The notes beneath the pieces were generated by a model, which searched no databases, was not told the DNA's origin, and was given only the letters and a program-made list of their open reading frames with translations. A stretch of 64,000 bases of DNA, from positions 1 through 64,000 of the forward strand of contig CAZVYG010000001.1 of NCBI GenBank assembly GCA_964631605.1, read 5' to 3'. The position numbers and the translations under genes are program-made. Positions 45,448-55,137 of this stretch are shown here, one piece after another. Within the stretch, counting starts at the first letter, position 1; the number at the start of each line of letters is the position of its first letter. This DNA comes from JARKQH01 sp964631605 (GTDB taxonomy: Bacteria; Verrucomicrobiota; Verrucomicrobiia; Limisphaerales; UBA8199).

Positions 45448-46250
45448 CGGTCTGCGGTGCGAATGTTGACCCGGAGCGCCCCCGGCACGGGTTCGTCGGA
45501 AGCCACAATCAAATAACCGCCGCCGCAGCCCGAGAACATGGCGCCCGGATAACGCCGCTGATACGCCTTCAGCAGCGCCATCAAATCCACCTGCAGCAGC
45601 GGATGCCGGACCACGTGCGGGAGCAAAGTCTCCCAGCACTTCATCGTCAGGTTCAGCGCCCCGCCCAGCGCCGCCACGTCCCGGCGCCGAATGGCGTCGA
45701 AACAATCCCGTCCGGACTGTCCGAGCCGCGCGATCCATTTCGGCTCGAGGTTTTGCCGCCCGAGCGGATGGTAGCCCTCGGGCCGGGGCGCGACGGGCAG
45801 CAAATGCAGCACCCGCTCGAGCCACCGCGCGGTCCGCGCGTCATGCAGCGACTCGATATGGGCCGGGAACACCCCGCCATGGACCTCAAAGTCATAGTCC
45901 AGCCGGTTGATGCCCGGATAAACCAGGCCGATCATGTCCTGCGAGCCGCTCGGCTCGCCCTTTCCCTGGTTCTCGGCCCGATACAACTCGCGCACCAGCG
46001 TCTCGGGCGCGCGCCGCGGAAGCCGTCCGCGCCATAATTTCATCGCCACCGCGCGCGTCCCGGTGGCCAGCCCGGAACGGTCCATCGGACGGAAGTTCGG
46101 TTCGATTTGGACCACGACCATGGAGCCCGGCGGGTCGGGGTTGTGGCGCGAGACAAAGGGCTGGTCAATCCACCCTCCCGCCAGTTGCAGGCGGTAAGGG
46201 ATCCGGCCCAACACCCCCTCCAAAACCGCGCTCGAGATCATGGGACCCAA
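45444..46250 (-). CDS. GHMP-family sugar kinase
   Basis: 268 residues. GRIPYRLQLAGGWIDQPFVS near the N-terminus fits the GHMP start (R-x-x-L-x-GG-x-D), GEPSGSQDMIG (98-108) is the glycine/serine-rich ATP loop, and AMFSGCGGGYLIVAS near the end is motif 3. It is shorter than most GHMP sugar kinases (about 330). The family phosphorylates C1 of sugars such as fucose, galactose or heptose-7-phosphate. Coupling to a nucleotidyltransferase gene and an epimerase suggests a kinase-pyrophosphorylase pair for a nucleotide sugar. Beside a fucosidase, L-fucose salvage is one guess among several. Confidence 0.8.
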   Translation of the reverse strand: MGPMISSAVLEGVLGRIPYRLQLAGGWIDQPFVSRHNPDPPGSMVVVQIEPNFRPMDRSGLATGTRAVAMKLWRGRLPRRAPETLVRELYRAENQGKGEPSGSQDMIGLVYPGINRLDYDFEVHGGVFPAHIESLHDARTARWLERVLHLLPVAPRPEGYHPLGRQNLEPKWIARLGQSGRDCFDAIRRRDVAALGGALNLTMKCWETLLPHVVRHPLLQVDLMALLKAYQRRYPGAMFSGCGGGYLIVASDEPVPGALRVNIRTADR

Positions 46251-46307
46251 GACACCGCCGCGGGCGGGGAGGAGCTTTTGGAGTGGGGAGGAAACATGCC
46301 GGCCGGG

Positions 46308-47354
46308 TTAATCCACCACGCGCTTGCCCTGCTTGCGGCGTTCATACTGCTCCTTGATCCACGCATACGTGGCGGCCAGGCCCTGGTCCAACGGCGTGCC
46401 CGGTTCCCACCCCAGCACCTGCTTGATGAAGGTGTTGTCCGAATTGCGGCCGGCGACGCCCAGCGGCGCGCTCAGATCGTGCCGGCGCTTTAACTTGACC
46501 CCGGCAATCCGCTCGATCTTTTCGGCAAGAGTGTTGATGGACACCAGCTCGCTCGAACCGAGGTTGATCGGCGTGGCGATCAGCTCGTCGCAGTGCATGA
46601 TCAGGTCAATCCCCTTCACGCAATCGTCAATGTAGCAGAAGCTGCGCGTCTGCTCGCCGCTGCCCCAGATGTCGAGCGTGTCCCGGCCCTGGTCCACCGC
46701 TTCGATCACCTTCCGGCACAACGCGGCGGGCGCCTTCTCGCGTCCGCCGTCCCACGTGCCATGCGGCCCGTACACATTGTGAAAACGCGCGATGAAGGTC
46801 TTCAGGCCGCGCTCGTGCCAGTATTCCTGACAAAACATTTCGCTGAGGAGTTTCTCCCAGCCGTAGCCGCGCTCGGCCATGGCCGGATAGGCATCCGACT
46901 CCTTGAGCGCTCGCACCTTCGGGTCCTTCTGCAACAGCGTGTTATAAACACAGGCCGAGCTCGAGAAAAAGTAGCGCCGCGCCCCCGCCCGGTAGGCGGC
47001 TTCAATCAGATGCGTGTTAATGAGAATGGACCGCAGGCATTCGACGCGAAACCGCTCGATGAATCCCATGCCCCCCATGTCCGCCGCCAGGTTGTAAACC
47101 TCGACCGCCCCCTCGCACGCGCGGCGGCAGTTGGCTTCCACGCTCAGGTCCAGACACAGACTCTCAACCCCCGGCACCCGGAGATACCACTCAGGCAGCG
47201 GCTTCTTGTCCACCGCGCGAAGGCGGGTGAAGCCGCGGTTCTGAAAATAGCGAACCAGGTTGCCGGCAATGAAACCCCCCGCCCCCGCGATGACCAGGAG
47301 GTCGTCCGGCTTGAGCGGAGGGTCTTTTTCCACCAGTCGTTTTTGCGCTTCCAT
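46308..47354 (-). CDS. NAD-dependent sugar-nucleotide epimerase (GDP-mannose 3,5-epimerase-like)
   Basis: 348 residues from the ATG at 47354. It is an extended SDR: the NAD motif GAGGFIAGNL (24-33), AADMGGMGFIE (typical of GDP-mannose 3,5-epimerases), FFSSSACVYN, and the catalytic YGWEKLLSE (Y-x3-K). HNVYGPHGTWDGGREKAP and RSFCYIDDCVKGI follow as in that group. The enzyme would interconvert hexose parts of a nucleotide sugar in the cytoplasm; GDP-L-galactose formation is the precedent. It is first in a three-gene operon with the GHMP kinase (57 nt gap) and the nucleotidyltransferase. Confidence 0.87.
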   Translation of the reverse strand: MEAQKRLVEKDPPLKPDDLLVIAGAGGFIAGNLVRYFQNRGFTRLRAVDKKPLPEWYLRVPGVESLCLDLSVEANCRRACEGAVEVYNLAADMGGMGFIERFRVECLRSILINTHLIEAAYRAGARRYFFSSSACVYNTLLQKDPKVRALKESDAYPAMAERGYGWEKLLSEMFCQEYWHERGLKTFIARFHNVYGPHGTWDGGREKAPAALCRKVIEAVDQGRDTLDIWGSGEQTRSFCYIDDCVKGIDLIMHCDELIATPINLGSSELVSINTLAEKIERIAGVKLKRRHDLSAPLGVAGRNSDNTFIKQVLGWEPGTPLDQGLAATYAWIKEQYERRKQGKRVVD

Positions 47355-47596
47355 AACTTTACATCGGCTCGATCGTTTCATCCCGCCGGACGGACCCTCC
47401 GCCCGGCCACAACCCACGCGCCGCATCTTACCGGCAACCTGCCGCAGCGCAAACGTCTTTCCATCCCTCCCGCCCGGCCGCCTCGGCCAGGCCGCCCCGT
47501 CCGGCCGGACGCTTTCGCCAAACGCGCCATGGTTCATGCCCTCTTGGTCGCTTTTCCCGCTTTGCATCCCGCGCGCGGCTGTCATAATCTGTTACG

Positions 47597-50500
47597 GTGA
47601 TCCGGTGCGTAAAAGTCGGCGCGGCTGGCGGGCTGGGCCGCCACAGCCTGGTATGGCTCGCGGCGCTGGTCGCCGCCGCCTGCTGCCGAGCCGGGACGGA
47701 TGGCCAGGATTACCTCGTGGACGTCTGGAATGTGGATCACGGCATGCCGCAAGGCTCGGTGATGCATGTCGCCCAGACGCCGGATGGGTACCTTTGGATC
47801 GCCACCTTTTGGCAGGGCATCGCCCGCTTTGACGGCGTTCGGTTCGTCACTTACACGCCGGTCACCACCCCCGAGCTGCCGGACCAGGAAGGGTGGCGTT
47901 TGTTGGTTGACTCCCGCGGCACGCTCTGGATTGCCTCCCTCCAGGGATCGCTGACCTCCTGCCGCGACGGCCGGTTTGCCCTCGAATTCAAGCGGCAGTG
48001 GCGGCTCAAGGCCATCGTCCAGGAAACGGATTCTCACATTGTCTTCGCCACCCACGACGGGCGGTTGGTCCGCGGTCCCGCGACGCCTGGCCGCGGCGGG
48101 CCCTGGGAAATCCTCCAGCCGCCGGACACGGACGCCTATTCCCAGTTTGTCGCCGATGCCGAGGGCGCGATCTGGTTCTCGCGCACCGGCCGCCGGCTGG
48201 GGCGCTGGCAGGGCGGCCAGTTCGAATCCATCTCCGTGCCTCCGCCCGGCCTGCGGGGCCGCCGGGTTCGCGCGCTGGCAGCGGACCCGGCCGGACGCAT
48301 CTGGGTCGGCACCGATGTCGAGCTTGCGGTGTGGACGGGCGGCCGTTTCGAGACCATGACCCCCACCAACGGCGAGCCGGCATTGTCGGTGTTGCGCATG
48401 GCGTTTGCCCCGGATGGCGGGCTGTGGGTCGAAGCCGACGGTCGGCTGCGCAAGTGCCGCGACCGCCAGTGGCAGGTGGAAGCGCAAGGCTGGACGGGTG
48501 AGTTCGGCCCCACCGGCGACCCGCTGCTGATCAATTGCGACGCCGAGGGCGGCCTCTGGTTCACGCATGTGGGGGATGGCATGATCCATGTCCAGCCCGA
48601 CGGCGTCATCCACCGGCTGACCGCCGATTCCGGCCTGGCCAACAACCTGACCCGGTGCTGGCTCCAGGACCGCGAAGGCAACATTTGGACCGGGTCCGAG
48701 CGCGGCGGCCTGATGCGGATTCGCAAACGGGATTTCCACGTGCTCGACAAGGCTCACGGCCTCACCGACGCCAGCATCACTTCGGTTGCGGAAGACCCTG
48801 CGGGGGTGCTCTGGTGCGGATCGCTCAATGGAATGGTTTACCGCTGGCAGGACGGGCGCTGCGAGGAGTTCACACTCCCGATGCAGGGCGGCCGCACCCG
48901 CTGCGCCACGGTCTTCCCCGCCCCGGACCGGCTGTGGGTGGGCACCAGCGGCAATGGGGTGCTGGAACGACTACACAACGAGTTCAAACATGTGCTCGAG
49001 GCGGCCCAGATTGGCGTTGTCGCCCGCACGATCCTCGCGGACAAAGCCGGCCGGCTGTGGGTCGGCAACGAACGCGCGTTGTATTGTTGGGATGGACAAA
49101 CGCTGCACACCCTTGAAACCGACGCCCTGGCCCTCGCCGAGGGCCCCGAGGGCTTCGTCTGGGCCGGCAATTCCGCCGGTGAATTGTGCCGCATCCGCCC
49201 GAAACACCCCACCGAAACCGCCCGCCCGACGTCCCCGGACAGGAAGGAGGGCGCGCCCTTCGACATCGCCCGTTGCCAGCCCGGCGACCCGCACCCCGCC
49301 TGCCGCATTTGGGCGCTGTTGGCGGAACCGGATGGCACCGTGTGGGTCGCCACGGACGGCGCGGGATTACTGCGGTTTCGCAACGGCCAATTCGTGCGGT
49401 TTACCACCGCCCACGGCCTCCCCAGCGATACCATCTTCCAGGTGCTGGACGATCTTCACGGGCGTCTCTGGCTCGGCATTCGCTCCGGCCTGGCCTGCGC
49501 TGACAAAGCCTCTTTTGAACATCAACCGCCGGCAAAAGAGTTCCGCATCCCCTTCCAGGTTTATGGCCGTTACGACGGGCTCCATACGCTCGAACTGTGC
49601 AGCGGTTATCAGCCCGCCTGCTGGCGCGGCAAAGACGGCCGGCTTTGGTTCGCCACGGCGCATGGGGTGGTGTTCGTTCAACCCGCTGACCTGCGGGTCA
49701 ACCCCCTGCCGCCCCCGGTGGTTCTCGAACAGGTCCGGGTGGACGGCAAGGTCCTCGAGCTGAACGCGCGCGGCCCCACAGCTCCCCCGCCTGCCGAGGC
49801 GCGAGAGCCCCGTCAGCCGGCGTCCATCCGCCTCTCGCCCGGCCGCCACTTCCTCGAATTTCAGTTTACCGGCTTGAGCTTCACCGCGCCGGACAAGGTG
49901 CGGTTTCGCTGGCGGTTGGAAGGACTCGAAGCCGACTGGGCCCACGGCGGGGCCGACGTGCGGCGCGCGGTCTATAATCCGGTGCCGCCGGGCAGCTATC
50001 AATTCAGGGTGCAGGCGTGCAACAACGATGGCGTGTGGAACGAAACCGGCGCGGCATTAGCCTTGCACATTCCCCAATTCTTCTGGAAGACGGCGTGGTT
50101 CCTGACGCTTTGCGGACTCTTTGGTGCGGCGGCCCTGGCAGGATGGGTCCGCCATGTGACCCGGCAGCGGATGCAGCGACGGCTCGATCGGTTGGAACAA
50201 CAACGCTCCATCGAACGGGAGCGCACCCGCATCGCTCAGGACCTGCACGACGACCTGGGCGCCAGCCTGACCGAAATCTGCATGCTGGCCGCCGGCGCCG
50301 GCGGCGGGGCCGGCTCTGCCAGAAACGGCGATGCGCTCTGCGAGATCGCCCGCCGGTCCGACCAGTTGGTCCGGGCCATGGACGAAATCGTCTGGGCCGT
50401 CAACCCGCGACACGACTCGGTGGTCTCCCTCGCCGAATATCTCTCGGCGTACGCTCGCGATTTTCTCGGCGCCGCCGGCATCCGCCCGCGGCTGGATGTC

Positions 50501-50812
50501 CAACGGGATTTGCCCCCGCTCCCCCTCAACCCGGAACAACGCCATGAAGTGTTCCACGCCGTCAAGGAGGCGATTCGCAACGCCGCCCGGCACTCCCAGG
50601 CCGTCGAGGTGTGGCTGCGCTTCCGGGTCGAGCATCATACGCTCAACGTGCGCGTCGAGGACAATGGCCGGGGATTTGACCCGGCGGCGGTCTCAGCCGG
50701 CAACGGCCTGCGCAATATGCGCGAGCGGCTGGGCCGCCTGGGTGGCGCTTGCCAGATTCGAAAAGGCGCTGAGCAAGGCACCGTGGTCGAAATGATCCTG
50801 CCGCTAAAATGA
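47597..50812 (+). CDS. Hybrid-type sensor histidine kinase with reg_prop beta-propeller and Y_Y_Y domain
   Basis: 1071 residues from a GTG at 47597, with an N-terminal hydrophobic signal (SLVWLAALVAAACC). Residues of about 35-700 hold a periplasmic two-propeller sensor made of reg_prop blades (GYLWIATFWQGIARFDG, GNIWTGSERGGLMRI). Y_Y_Y domain at about 745-825, membrane helix at about 832-850, and a HisKA_3 kinase with His884 in AQDLHDDLGASLTE and a HATPase (NGRGF, GNGLRNMRERLG). It lacks a receiver; the partner regulator follows at 51009. Related sensors detect oligosaccharides from polymer breakdown. Here the lyase at 51670 suggests a rhamnogalacturonan fragment (inference). Confidence 0.9.
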   Translation: MIRCVKVGAAGGLGRHSLVWLAALVAAACCRAGTDGQDYLVDVWNVDHGMPQGSVMHVAQTPDGYLWIATFWQGIARFDGVRFVTYTPVTTPELPDQEGWRLLVDSRGTLWIASLQGSLTSCRDGRFALEFKRQWRLKAIVQETDSHIVFATHDGRLVRGPATPGRGGPWEILQPPDTDAYSQFVADAEGAIWFSRTGRRLGRWQGGQFESISVPPPGLRGRRVRALAADPAGRIWVGTDVELAVWTGGRFETMTPTNGEPALSVLRMAFAPDGGLWVEADGRLRKCRDRQWQVEAQGWTGEFGPTGDPLLINCDAEGGLWFTHVGDGMIHVQPDGVIHRLTADSGLANNLTRCWLQDREGNIWTGSERGGLMRIRKRDFHVLDKAHGLTDASITSVAEDPAGVLWCGSLNGMVYRWQDGRCEEFTLPMQGGRTRCATVFPAPDRLWVGTSGNGVLERLHNEFKHVLEAAQIGVVARTILADKAGRLWVGNERALYCWDGQTLHTLETDALALAEGPEGFVWAGNSAGELCRIRPKHPTETARPTSPDRKEGAPFDIARCQPGDPHPACRIWALLAEPDGTVWVATDGAGLLRFRNGQFVRFTTAHGLPSDTIFQVLDDLHGRLWLGIRSGLACADKASFEHQPPAKEFRIPFQVYGRYDGLHTLELCSGYQPACWRGKDGRLWFATAHGVVFVQPADLRVNPLPPPVVLEQVRVDGKVLELNARGPTAPPPAEAREPRQPASIRLSPGRHFLEFQFTGLSFTAPDKVRFRWRLEGLEADWAHGGADVRRAVYNPVPPGSYQFRVQACNNDGVWNETGAALALHIPQFFWKTAWFLTLCGLFGAAALAGWVRHVTRQRMQRRLDRLEQQRSIERERTRIAQDLHDDLGASLTEICMLAAGAGGGAGSARNGDALCEIARRSDQLVRAMDEIVWAVNPRHDSVVSLAEYLSAYARDFLGAAGIRPRLDVQRDLPPLPLNPEQRHEVFHAVKEAIRNAARHSQAVEVWLRFRVEHHTLNVRVEDNGRGFDPAAVSAGNGLRNMRERLGRLGGACQIRKGAEQGTVVEMILPLK

Positions 50813-51008
50813 TGTTGATCCCGCCGCCAGCCTCCCCCCCGCCAACCCGGACCTTCACCCCGGCTTCCGCCAATTCACCCGCTCGGGGGACTACGAAATT
50901 CACGCGGTTCGGCCCAAACTGTCTCGGACAATGCAGAATGCTGCTTCAGATGCCAGTCCGGTGGCCGCCGCCCCCGCCGCGGTCCGCTCCCCTTTGCCTG
51001 ACAGTCGC

Positions 51009-51638
51009 ATGACCCGAGTCGCCCTAGTTGAGGACAACGCAACCGTGCGCCAGACGCTGGCCCGCTGGATCAACCAGGCGCCCGGCCTCCATTGCGTTTG
51101 CGAATGCGCCACCGCCGAGGAGGCCCTCGAACAACTCCCCCGCCTCACCCCGGATGTCGTCCTGATGGATATTCAGTTGCCGAACCGCTCGGGCATCGAA
51201 TGCACCGCCCGTTTGCGCCAGCTTTGCCCCGCCGCCCAGGTCATCATGGTCACCGTTTACCGCGACTACGACCGCATTTTTCAGGCCATGAAAGCCGGCG
51301 CCTGCGGCTACCTCCTCAAGCGCTCCTCCGCGCAGGAGATCATTCGCGCCATCGCCGAGGTCCGCTCCGGCGGCGCCCCCATGTCCGGCGAAATTGCCCG
51401 GCGGGTCGTCGAATCCTTCCGCCAACCTGCGGCTGCCGGCAACGAGGACGTCAACCTCAGCCGCCGCGAGCACGAAATCCTGGACCTGCTCTGCCTCGGC
51501 TACAGCAACAAGGAGATTGCCGACCGTCTCGGTGTGGGCGTCGAGACCATTCGCACGCACCTCAAACGCATTTACGAAAAACTCCACGTCCGCTCCCGCA
51601 CCGAGGCCGCCCTCCGCTACCGCGATGCGCAACCCTGA
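51009..51638 (+). CDS. NarL/FixJ-family response regulator
   Basis: 209 residues from the ATG at 51009 (MTRVALVEDN); an in-frame ATG at 50931 would add a low-complexity head. The receiver has EDN acidic residues, phospho-acceptor Asp54 (VVLMDIQLPNRSG) and Lys in LLKRSSAQE. The C-terminal LuxR-type helix-turn-helix spans about 145-205 (LSRREHEILDLLCLGYSNKE, IADRLGVGVETIRTHLKRIY). It pairs naturally with the HisKA_3 kinase just upstream and probably activates the PL11 gene that begins 31 nt later. Confidence 0.92.
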   Translation: MTRVALVEDNATVRQTLARWINQAPGLHCVCECATAEEALEQLPRLTPDVVLMDIQLPNRSGIECTARLRQLCPAAQVIMVTVYRDYDRIFQAMKAGACGYLLKRSSAQEIIRAIAEVRSGGAPMSGEIARRVVESFRQPAAAGNEDVNLSRREHEILDLLCLGYSNKEIADRLGVGVETIRTHLKRIYEKLHVRSRTEAALRYRDAQP

Positions 51639-51669
51639 ACCCAGTCAAGGACCTCCCGTGCCCCTCTTG

Positions 51670-53898
51670 ATGAAACACTTCGCCCCGGTTATCGCGAGTC
51701 CCTCCCTTGCGCGGTTGTCTTTGTCGCCCTGGTTCGCCCGGCGGGAGCAACACCTCGGGATTTTCGTTCTGGCGTGCATGACCGTTGCGGGGCTGCTGGT
51801 TCCATCCGCCCACGCCCAGCGCCAGATGGAAACCCTCGGCCGCGGCCTCGTGGCGCTCAAGAAGGACAGCCGCACCGTCTATCTGAGTTGGCGCGTGCTG
51901 GGCCTCGACCCGGGCAACATCGGGTTCAATGTCTATCGCTCCACCGGCGGCGGCGCGCCCATCAAGCTGAATGCTTCCCCCATCACCAACACCTCCTGCT
52001 ATACCGACACCGGAGCGGATACCACCCGGTCGAACACCTATTTCGTCAAACCAGTCATCGGCGGCCAGGAACAGGCGGCCAGCACCCCTTTCACCTTGCC
52101 GGCCAACGCGCCCTCCACCTTCTGGCTGACGGTCCCCATCCAACTGCCGCCAGGGGGAACCACGCCCGACGGCACCAATTACACCTACAGCGCCAATGAT
52201 TGCAGCGTCGGCGACCTGGACGGCGACGGCGAGTATGAAATCATCCTCAAGTGGGACCCCTCCAATTCCAAAGACAACGCCTACAGCGGCTACACCGGCA
52301 ACGTGCTGCTGGATGCCTACAAACTCGATGGAACCCGCCTGTGGCGGATTGACCTGGGCATCAACATTCGCGCCGGCGCCCACTACACCCAGTTCATGGT
52401 TTACGACCTCGACGGCGACGGCAAAGCCGAGGTGGCCTGCAAAACCGCCCCGGGAACGAGGGATGGTCTGGGCGCCTATGTGATCCTGGGCAACGATAAC
52501 CCCGCCGCCGATTATCGGAACAGTTCCGGTTACATACTGAGCGGGCCCGAATACCTGACCCTCTTTGAAGGGACCACCGGCAGAAATCTCTGGACCACGA
52601 ACTACATTCCCCCACGCGGCAGCGTTGCCGCCTGGGGGGATAGCTATGGCAACCGCGTGGATCGCTTTCTGGCTTGTGTCGCCTACCTGGATGGCGTCCG
52701 GCCCAGCCTGGTCATGTGCCGCGGCTACTACACTCGGACCGTGCTGGCGGCCTGGGACTGGCGCAACGGCCAACTCACACAACGTTGGGTCTTCGACAGC
52801 AACAATCCGGGCTGCTCGGCCTATGCCGGCCAGGGAAATCATAACCTCAGCGTGGGAGACGTGGATGGCGATGGCTGCGATGAAATCGTTTACGGCGCCT
52901 GCTGCATTGATCACGACGGTTCCGGCCTCTACACCACCGGTTGGGGCCACGGCGATGCTCTCCACCTCTCGGACATGGACCCGGCCCGGCCCGGGTTGGA
53001 AGTCTGGGACGTCCATGAAAGCCCCAGCAGCGTCGGCGCCGGCGAATTCCGCGATGCCCGGACCGGCGAACTGATCTGGGGCTTGCCCTCAACCAACGAC
53101 ACCGGCAGAGGTTGCGCCGCTCATATTGATCCTGCCCAGCCGGGTTACCAGATGTGGTCCTCCGCCAGTCACGGCACCTACAACTCCGCCGGCCAGCTCA
53201 TCTCCGGCGCCGTTCCCAAATGCAACTTCCTGGCCTGGTGGGACCCGGATGTGCAGCGGGAAACCGTGGATGTTGCGGACGGCAACGGCGTGAACCCCAT
53301 CATCAACAAGTGGAATGGCAATGGCGAAAACCGCCTTTTGAGCCTTTATAACTATCCCAGCCCTTACGCCATCAGCGCCAACAACGGCACCAAGGGCAAT
53401 CCCTGTTTAAGCGGCGATATTTTAGGCGACTGGCGCGAGGAGTTGATTTACCGCCTCAAGGATGGCTCGGCGCTGTTGATCTTTTTCGCCAACACCCCCT
53501 CCACCAACCGCTTCTACACCTTTTTGCATGACCCGCAGTACCGGCTCGCCATCGCCTGGCAGAACGTCGCCTACAACCAGCCGCCTCACCCCGGCTTCTA
53601 TGTCGGGGCCGGCATGGCGCCCCAGCCCCCTGCCCATATCTATTACGCCCCCAGCGCCGTGGCGCCCCTTCCCCCCACCATCAGCGTAAACCGCATCGGG
53701 AATCTTGTCGTCCTCACGGCTGCCAACGCCACGCCGGGCGCCACCTGCATCGTCCTGACCTCGACCAACCTCGCTCTTCCGCCTGCCAGTTGGACCCCTC
53801 TGGCTACCAACCAGATTCCCCCCAGCGGCCAGTTCGCGTTCACCAATGTCATCAGCCCGGACGACCTGCCGCGATTCTTCAGGTTCCAGTTGCGCTGA
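51670..53898 (+). CDS. PL11 rhamnogalacturonan lyase
   Basis: 742 residues from the ATG at 51670, with a signal peptide ending near AHA-QRQ. PL11 enzymes cleave the rhamnose-galacturonic acid backbone of rhamnogalacturonan I by beta-elimination, with calcium in an eight-bladed propeller. Characteristic are METLGRGLVAL, YLSWRVLGLDPGNIGFNVYR, and repeated DxDGDG calcium sites (GDLDGDGEYEI, YDLDGDGKAEV, GDVDGDGCDEI), GDILGDWREELIYR and LHDPQYRLAIAWQN. A C-terminal beta tail ending FFRFQLR is the Verrucomicrobia type. It is the target expected for the two-component pair upstream; the product would feed the GH105-GH28 enzyme at the right edge. Confidence 0.93.
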   Translation: MKHFAPVIASPSLARLSLSPWFARREQHLGIFVLACMTVAGLLVPSAHAQRQMETLGRGLVALKKDSRTVYLSWRVLGLDPGNIGFNVYRSTGGGAPIKLNASPITNTSCYTDTGADTTRSNTYFVKPVIGGQEQAASTPFTLPANAPSTFWLTVPIQLPPGGTTPDGTNYTYSANDCSVGDLDGDGEYEIILKWDPSNSKDNAYSGYTGNVLLDAYKLDGTRLWRIDLGINIRAGAHYTQFMVYDLDGDGKAEVACKTAPGTRDGLGAYVILGNDNPAADYRNSSGYILSGPEYLTLFEGTTGRNLWTTNYIPPRGSVAAWGDSYGNRVDRFLACVAYLDGVRPSLVMCRGYYTRTVLAAWDWRNGQLTQRWVFDSNNPGCSAYAGQGNHNLSVGDVDGDGCDEIVYGACCIDHDGSGLYTTGWGHGDALHLSDMDPARPGLEVWDVHESPSSVGAGEFRDARTGELIWGLPSTNDTGRGCAAHIDPAQPGYQMWSSASHGTYNSAGQLISGAVPKCNFLAWWDPDVQRETVDVADGNGVNPIINKWNGNGENRLLSLYNYPSPYAISANNGTKGNPCLSGDILGDWREELIYRLKDGSALLIFFANTPSTNRFYTFLHDPQYRLAIAWQNVAYNQPPHPGFYVGAGMAPQPPAHIYYAPSAVAPLPPTISVNRIGNLVVLTAANATPGATCIVLTSTNLALPPASWTPLATNQIPPSGQFAFTNVISPDDLPRFFRFQLR

Positions 53899-53920
53899 CC
53901 GCCTCGAGTCGGGCACGGGC

Positions 53921-53946
53921 CGGGCGCCCCGGCGCCGCGGCGCCCG
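53921..53946 (+). terminator. GC hairpin after the PL11 gene
   Basis: CGGGCGCC (53921-53928) pairs with GGCGCCCG (53939-53946) around a ten-base loop, 22 nt after the stop. No T-run follows. Confidence 0.4.
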
Positions 53947-54065
53947 CTGACGTTCAATACAGACTCCCTCCTTCATCCGTCCGCTCCCGGTGAATGCCGG
54001 CCCCGCCTTGCGCCGGGTCTGCCAGCTATGTATCCTTCTTATCAGTTGTTTTCAGACATCTAAAC

Positions 54066-55067
54066 ATGACCGGGCGCCCGACACGGATTCACAGGGAGCG
54101 GCCGGCGCGTTCGCGCCGGGCTGGCGCCGGGGCTTTTTCCGAAACCGGAGTCTGGCGCGAGATCGGCCCGGGCTGGCGCAAGTTATGGGCGCGCTACCGC
54201 GAGGAGGGCGTGAGTTTCGAGTGGCACGAATTCGCGCTGAACCGCGAATTCGATTGGTCAGGCAGTTTTCATCCGGGCAGCACCGAAATCTGCCTGAACC
54301 TCGAGGGCCGGGGGTGGGTGGCGTCGGCGGAAGCGCGGGTGGATTTCGAACCCGGTACCGGCGGTTTTTATTACCAGGGAACCCTCCCCTTGCGAGCCGG
54401 TCGGCAGCCCGGGCAGCGACATCGCTTTCTGACCATCGAGTATGCCCCGCGCTTCCTGCAGGAACGCCTGGGCAGGGACGCCAGCCAGCTTCACGAGGTG
54501 ACCCGCAACGCGGTGACGGGGGACGCCCAGTCGGGCGTGGGGCCGGTCTCCCTGCTCACCGAGCGTCATCATCAGGTCATCGCGAGTTTGCGGCATCCGC
54601 CGGTTTACGCGCCCGCCCAGCGGGCCTGGTTCGAGGCCAAAGCCCTCGAGCTGGCCGCCTGGTTCCTGTACCAGCCGCCGGCCGACCAGGAGCTGTTTTG
54701 CCATCGCCAGGAGCGCCTGGCGCAGGAACGGGTGGACCGCGTGGTGGCCTTGCTGAAGCAGCACCTGGCCGAACCGCTGTCGCTCGAGGAGCTGGGCAAA
54801 CGCGTCGGTTCCAGCCCATTCTACCTCAGCCGCACCTTTTCGAAATTGACCGGCACCACCATCCCTCTTTACTTGCGCCGCCTCCGCATGGAACGCGCGG
54901 CCGAATTGCTCCGCAGCGGCCAGTGCAATGTCACCGAAGCCGCGCTCGAGGTCGGTTACTCGAGCTTGAGCCACTTCAGCCAGGCCTTCCATGAAACCTT
55001 TGGCTGCTGCCCCGGCCTTTATCCCCTCCAGACCCGGACGCAGCAGGCTTCCGGCTCGCCCGGTTGA
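54066..55067 (+). CDS. AraC-family transcriptional regulator (PchR-like)
   Basis: 333 residues from the ATG at 54066. The N-terminal half (about 50-200) is a cupin-like PchR-type sensing domain (EGVSFEWHEFALNREFDW, STEICLNLEGRGWV). The C-terminal 100 residues form the AraC DNA-binding domain: LSLEELGKRVGSSPFYLSRT and the second helix-turn-helix VTEAALEVGYSSLSHFSQAF, ending HETFGCCPGLYP. It may control the APC transporter gene that starts 70 nt downstream. PchR itself senses siderophores; the ligand here is unknown. Confidence 0.87.
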   Translation: MTGRPTRIHRERPARSRRAGAGAFSETGVWREIGPGWRKLWARYREEGVSFEWHEFALNREFDWSGSFHPGSTEICLNLEGRGWVASAEARVDFEPGTGGFYYQGTLPLRAGRQPGQRHRFLTIEYAPRFLQERLGRDASQLHEVTRNAVTGDAQSGVGPVSLLTERHHQVIASLRHPPVYAPAQRAWFEAKALELAAWFLYQPPADQELFCHRQERLAQERVDRVVALLKQHLAEPLSLEELGKRVGSSPFYLSRTFSKLTGTTIPLYLRRLRMERAAELLRSGQCNVTEAALEVGYSSLSHFSQAFHETFGCCPGLYPLQTRTQQASGSPG

Positions 55068-55137
55068 AAGACCCGGGCCCTGGGGATTGTCTCCGCGCGG
55101 CCTTGCTCTCGGCGCTTGCTCTGATAAAAAGCACGGC

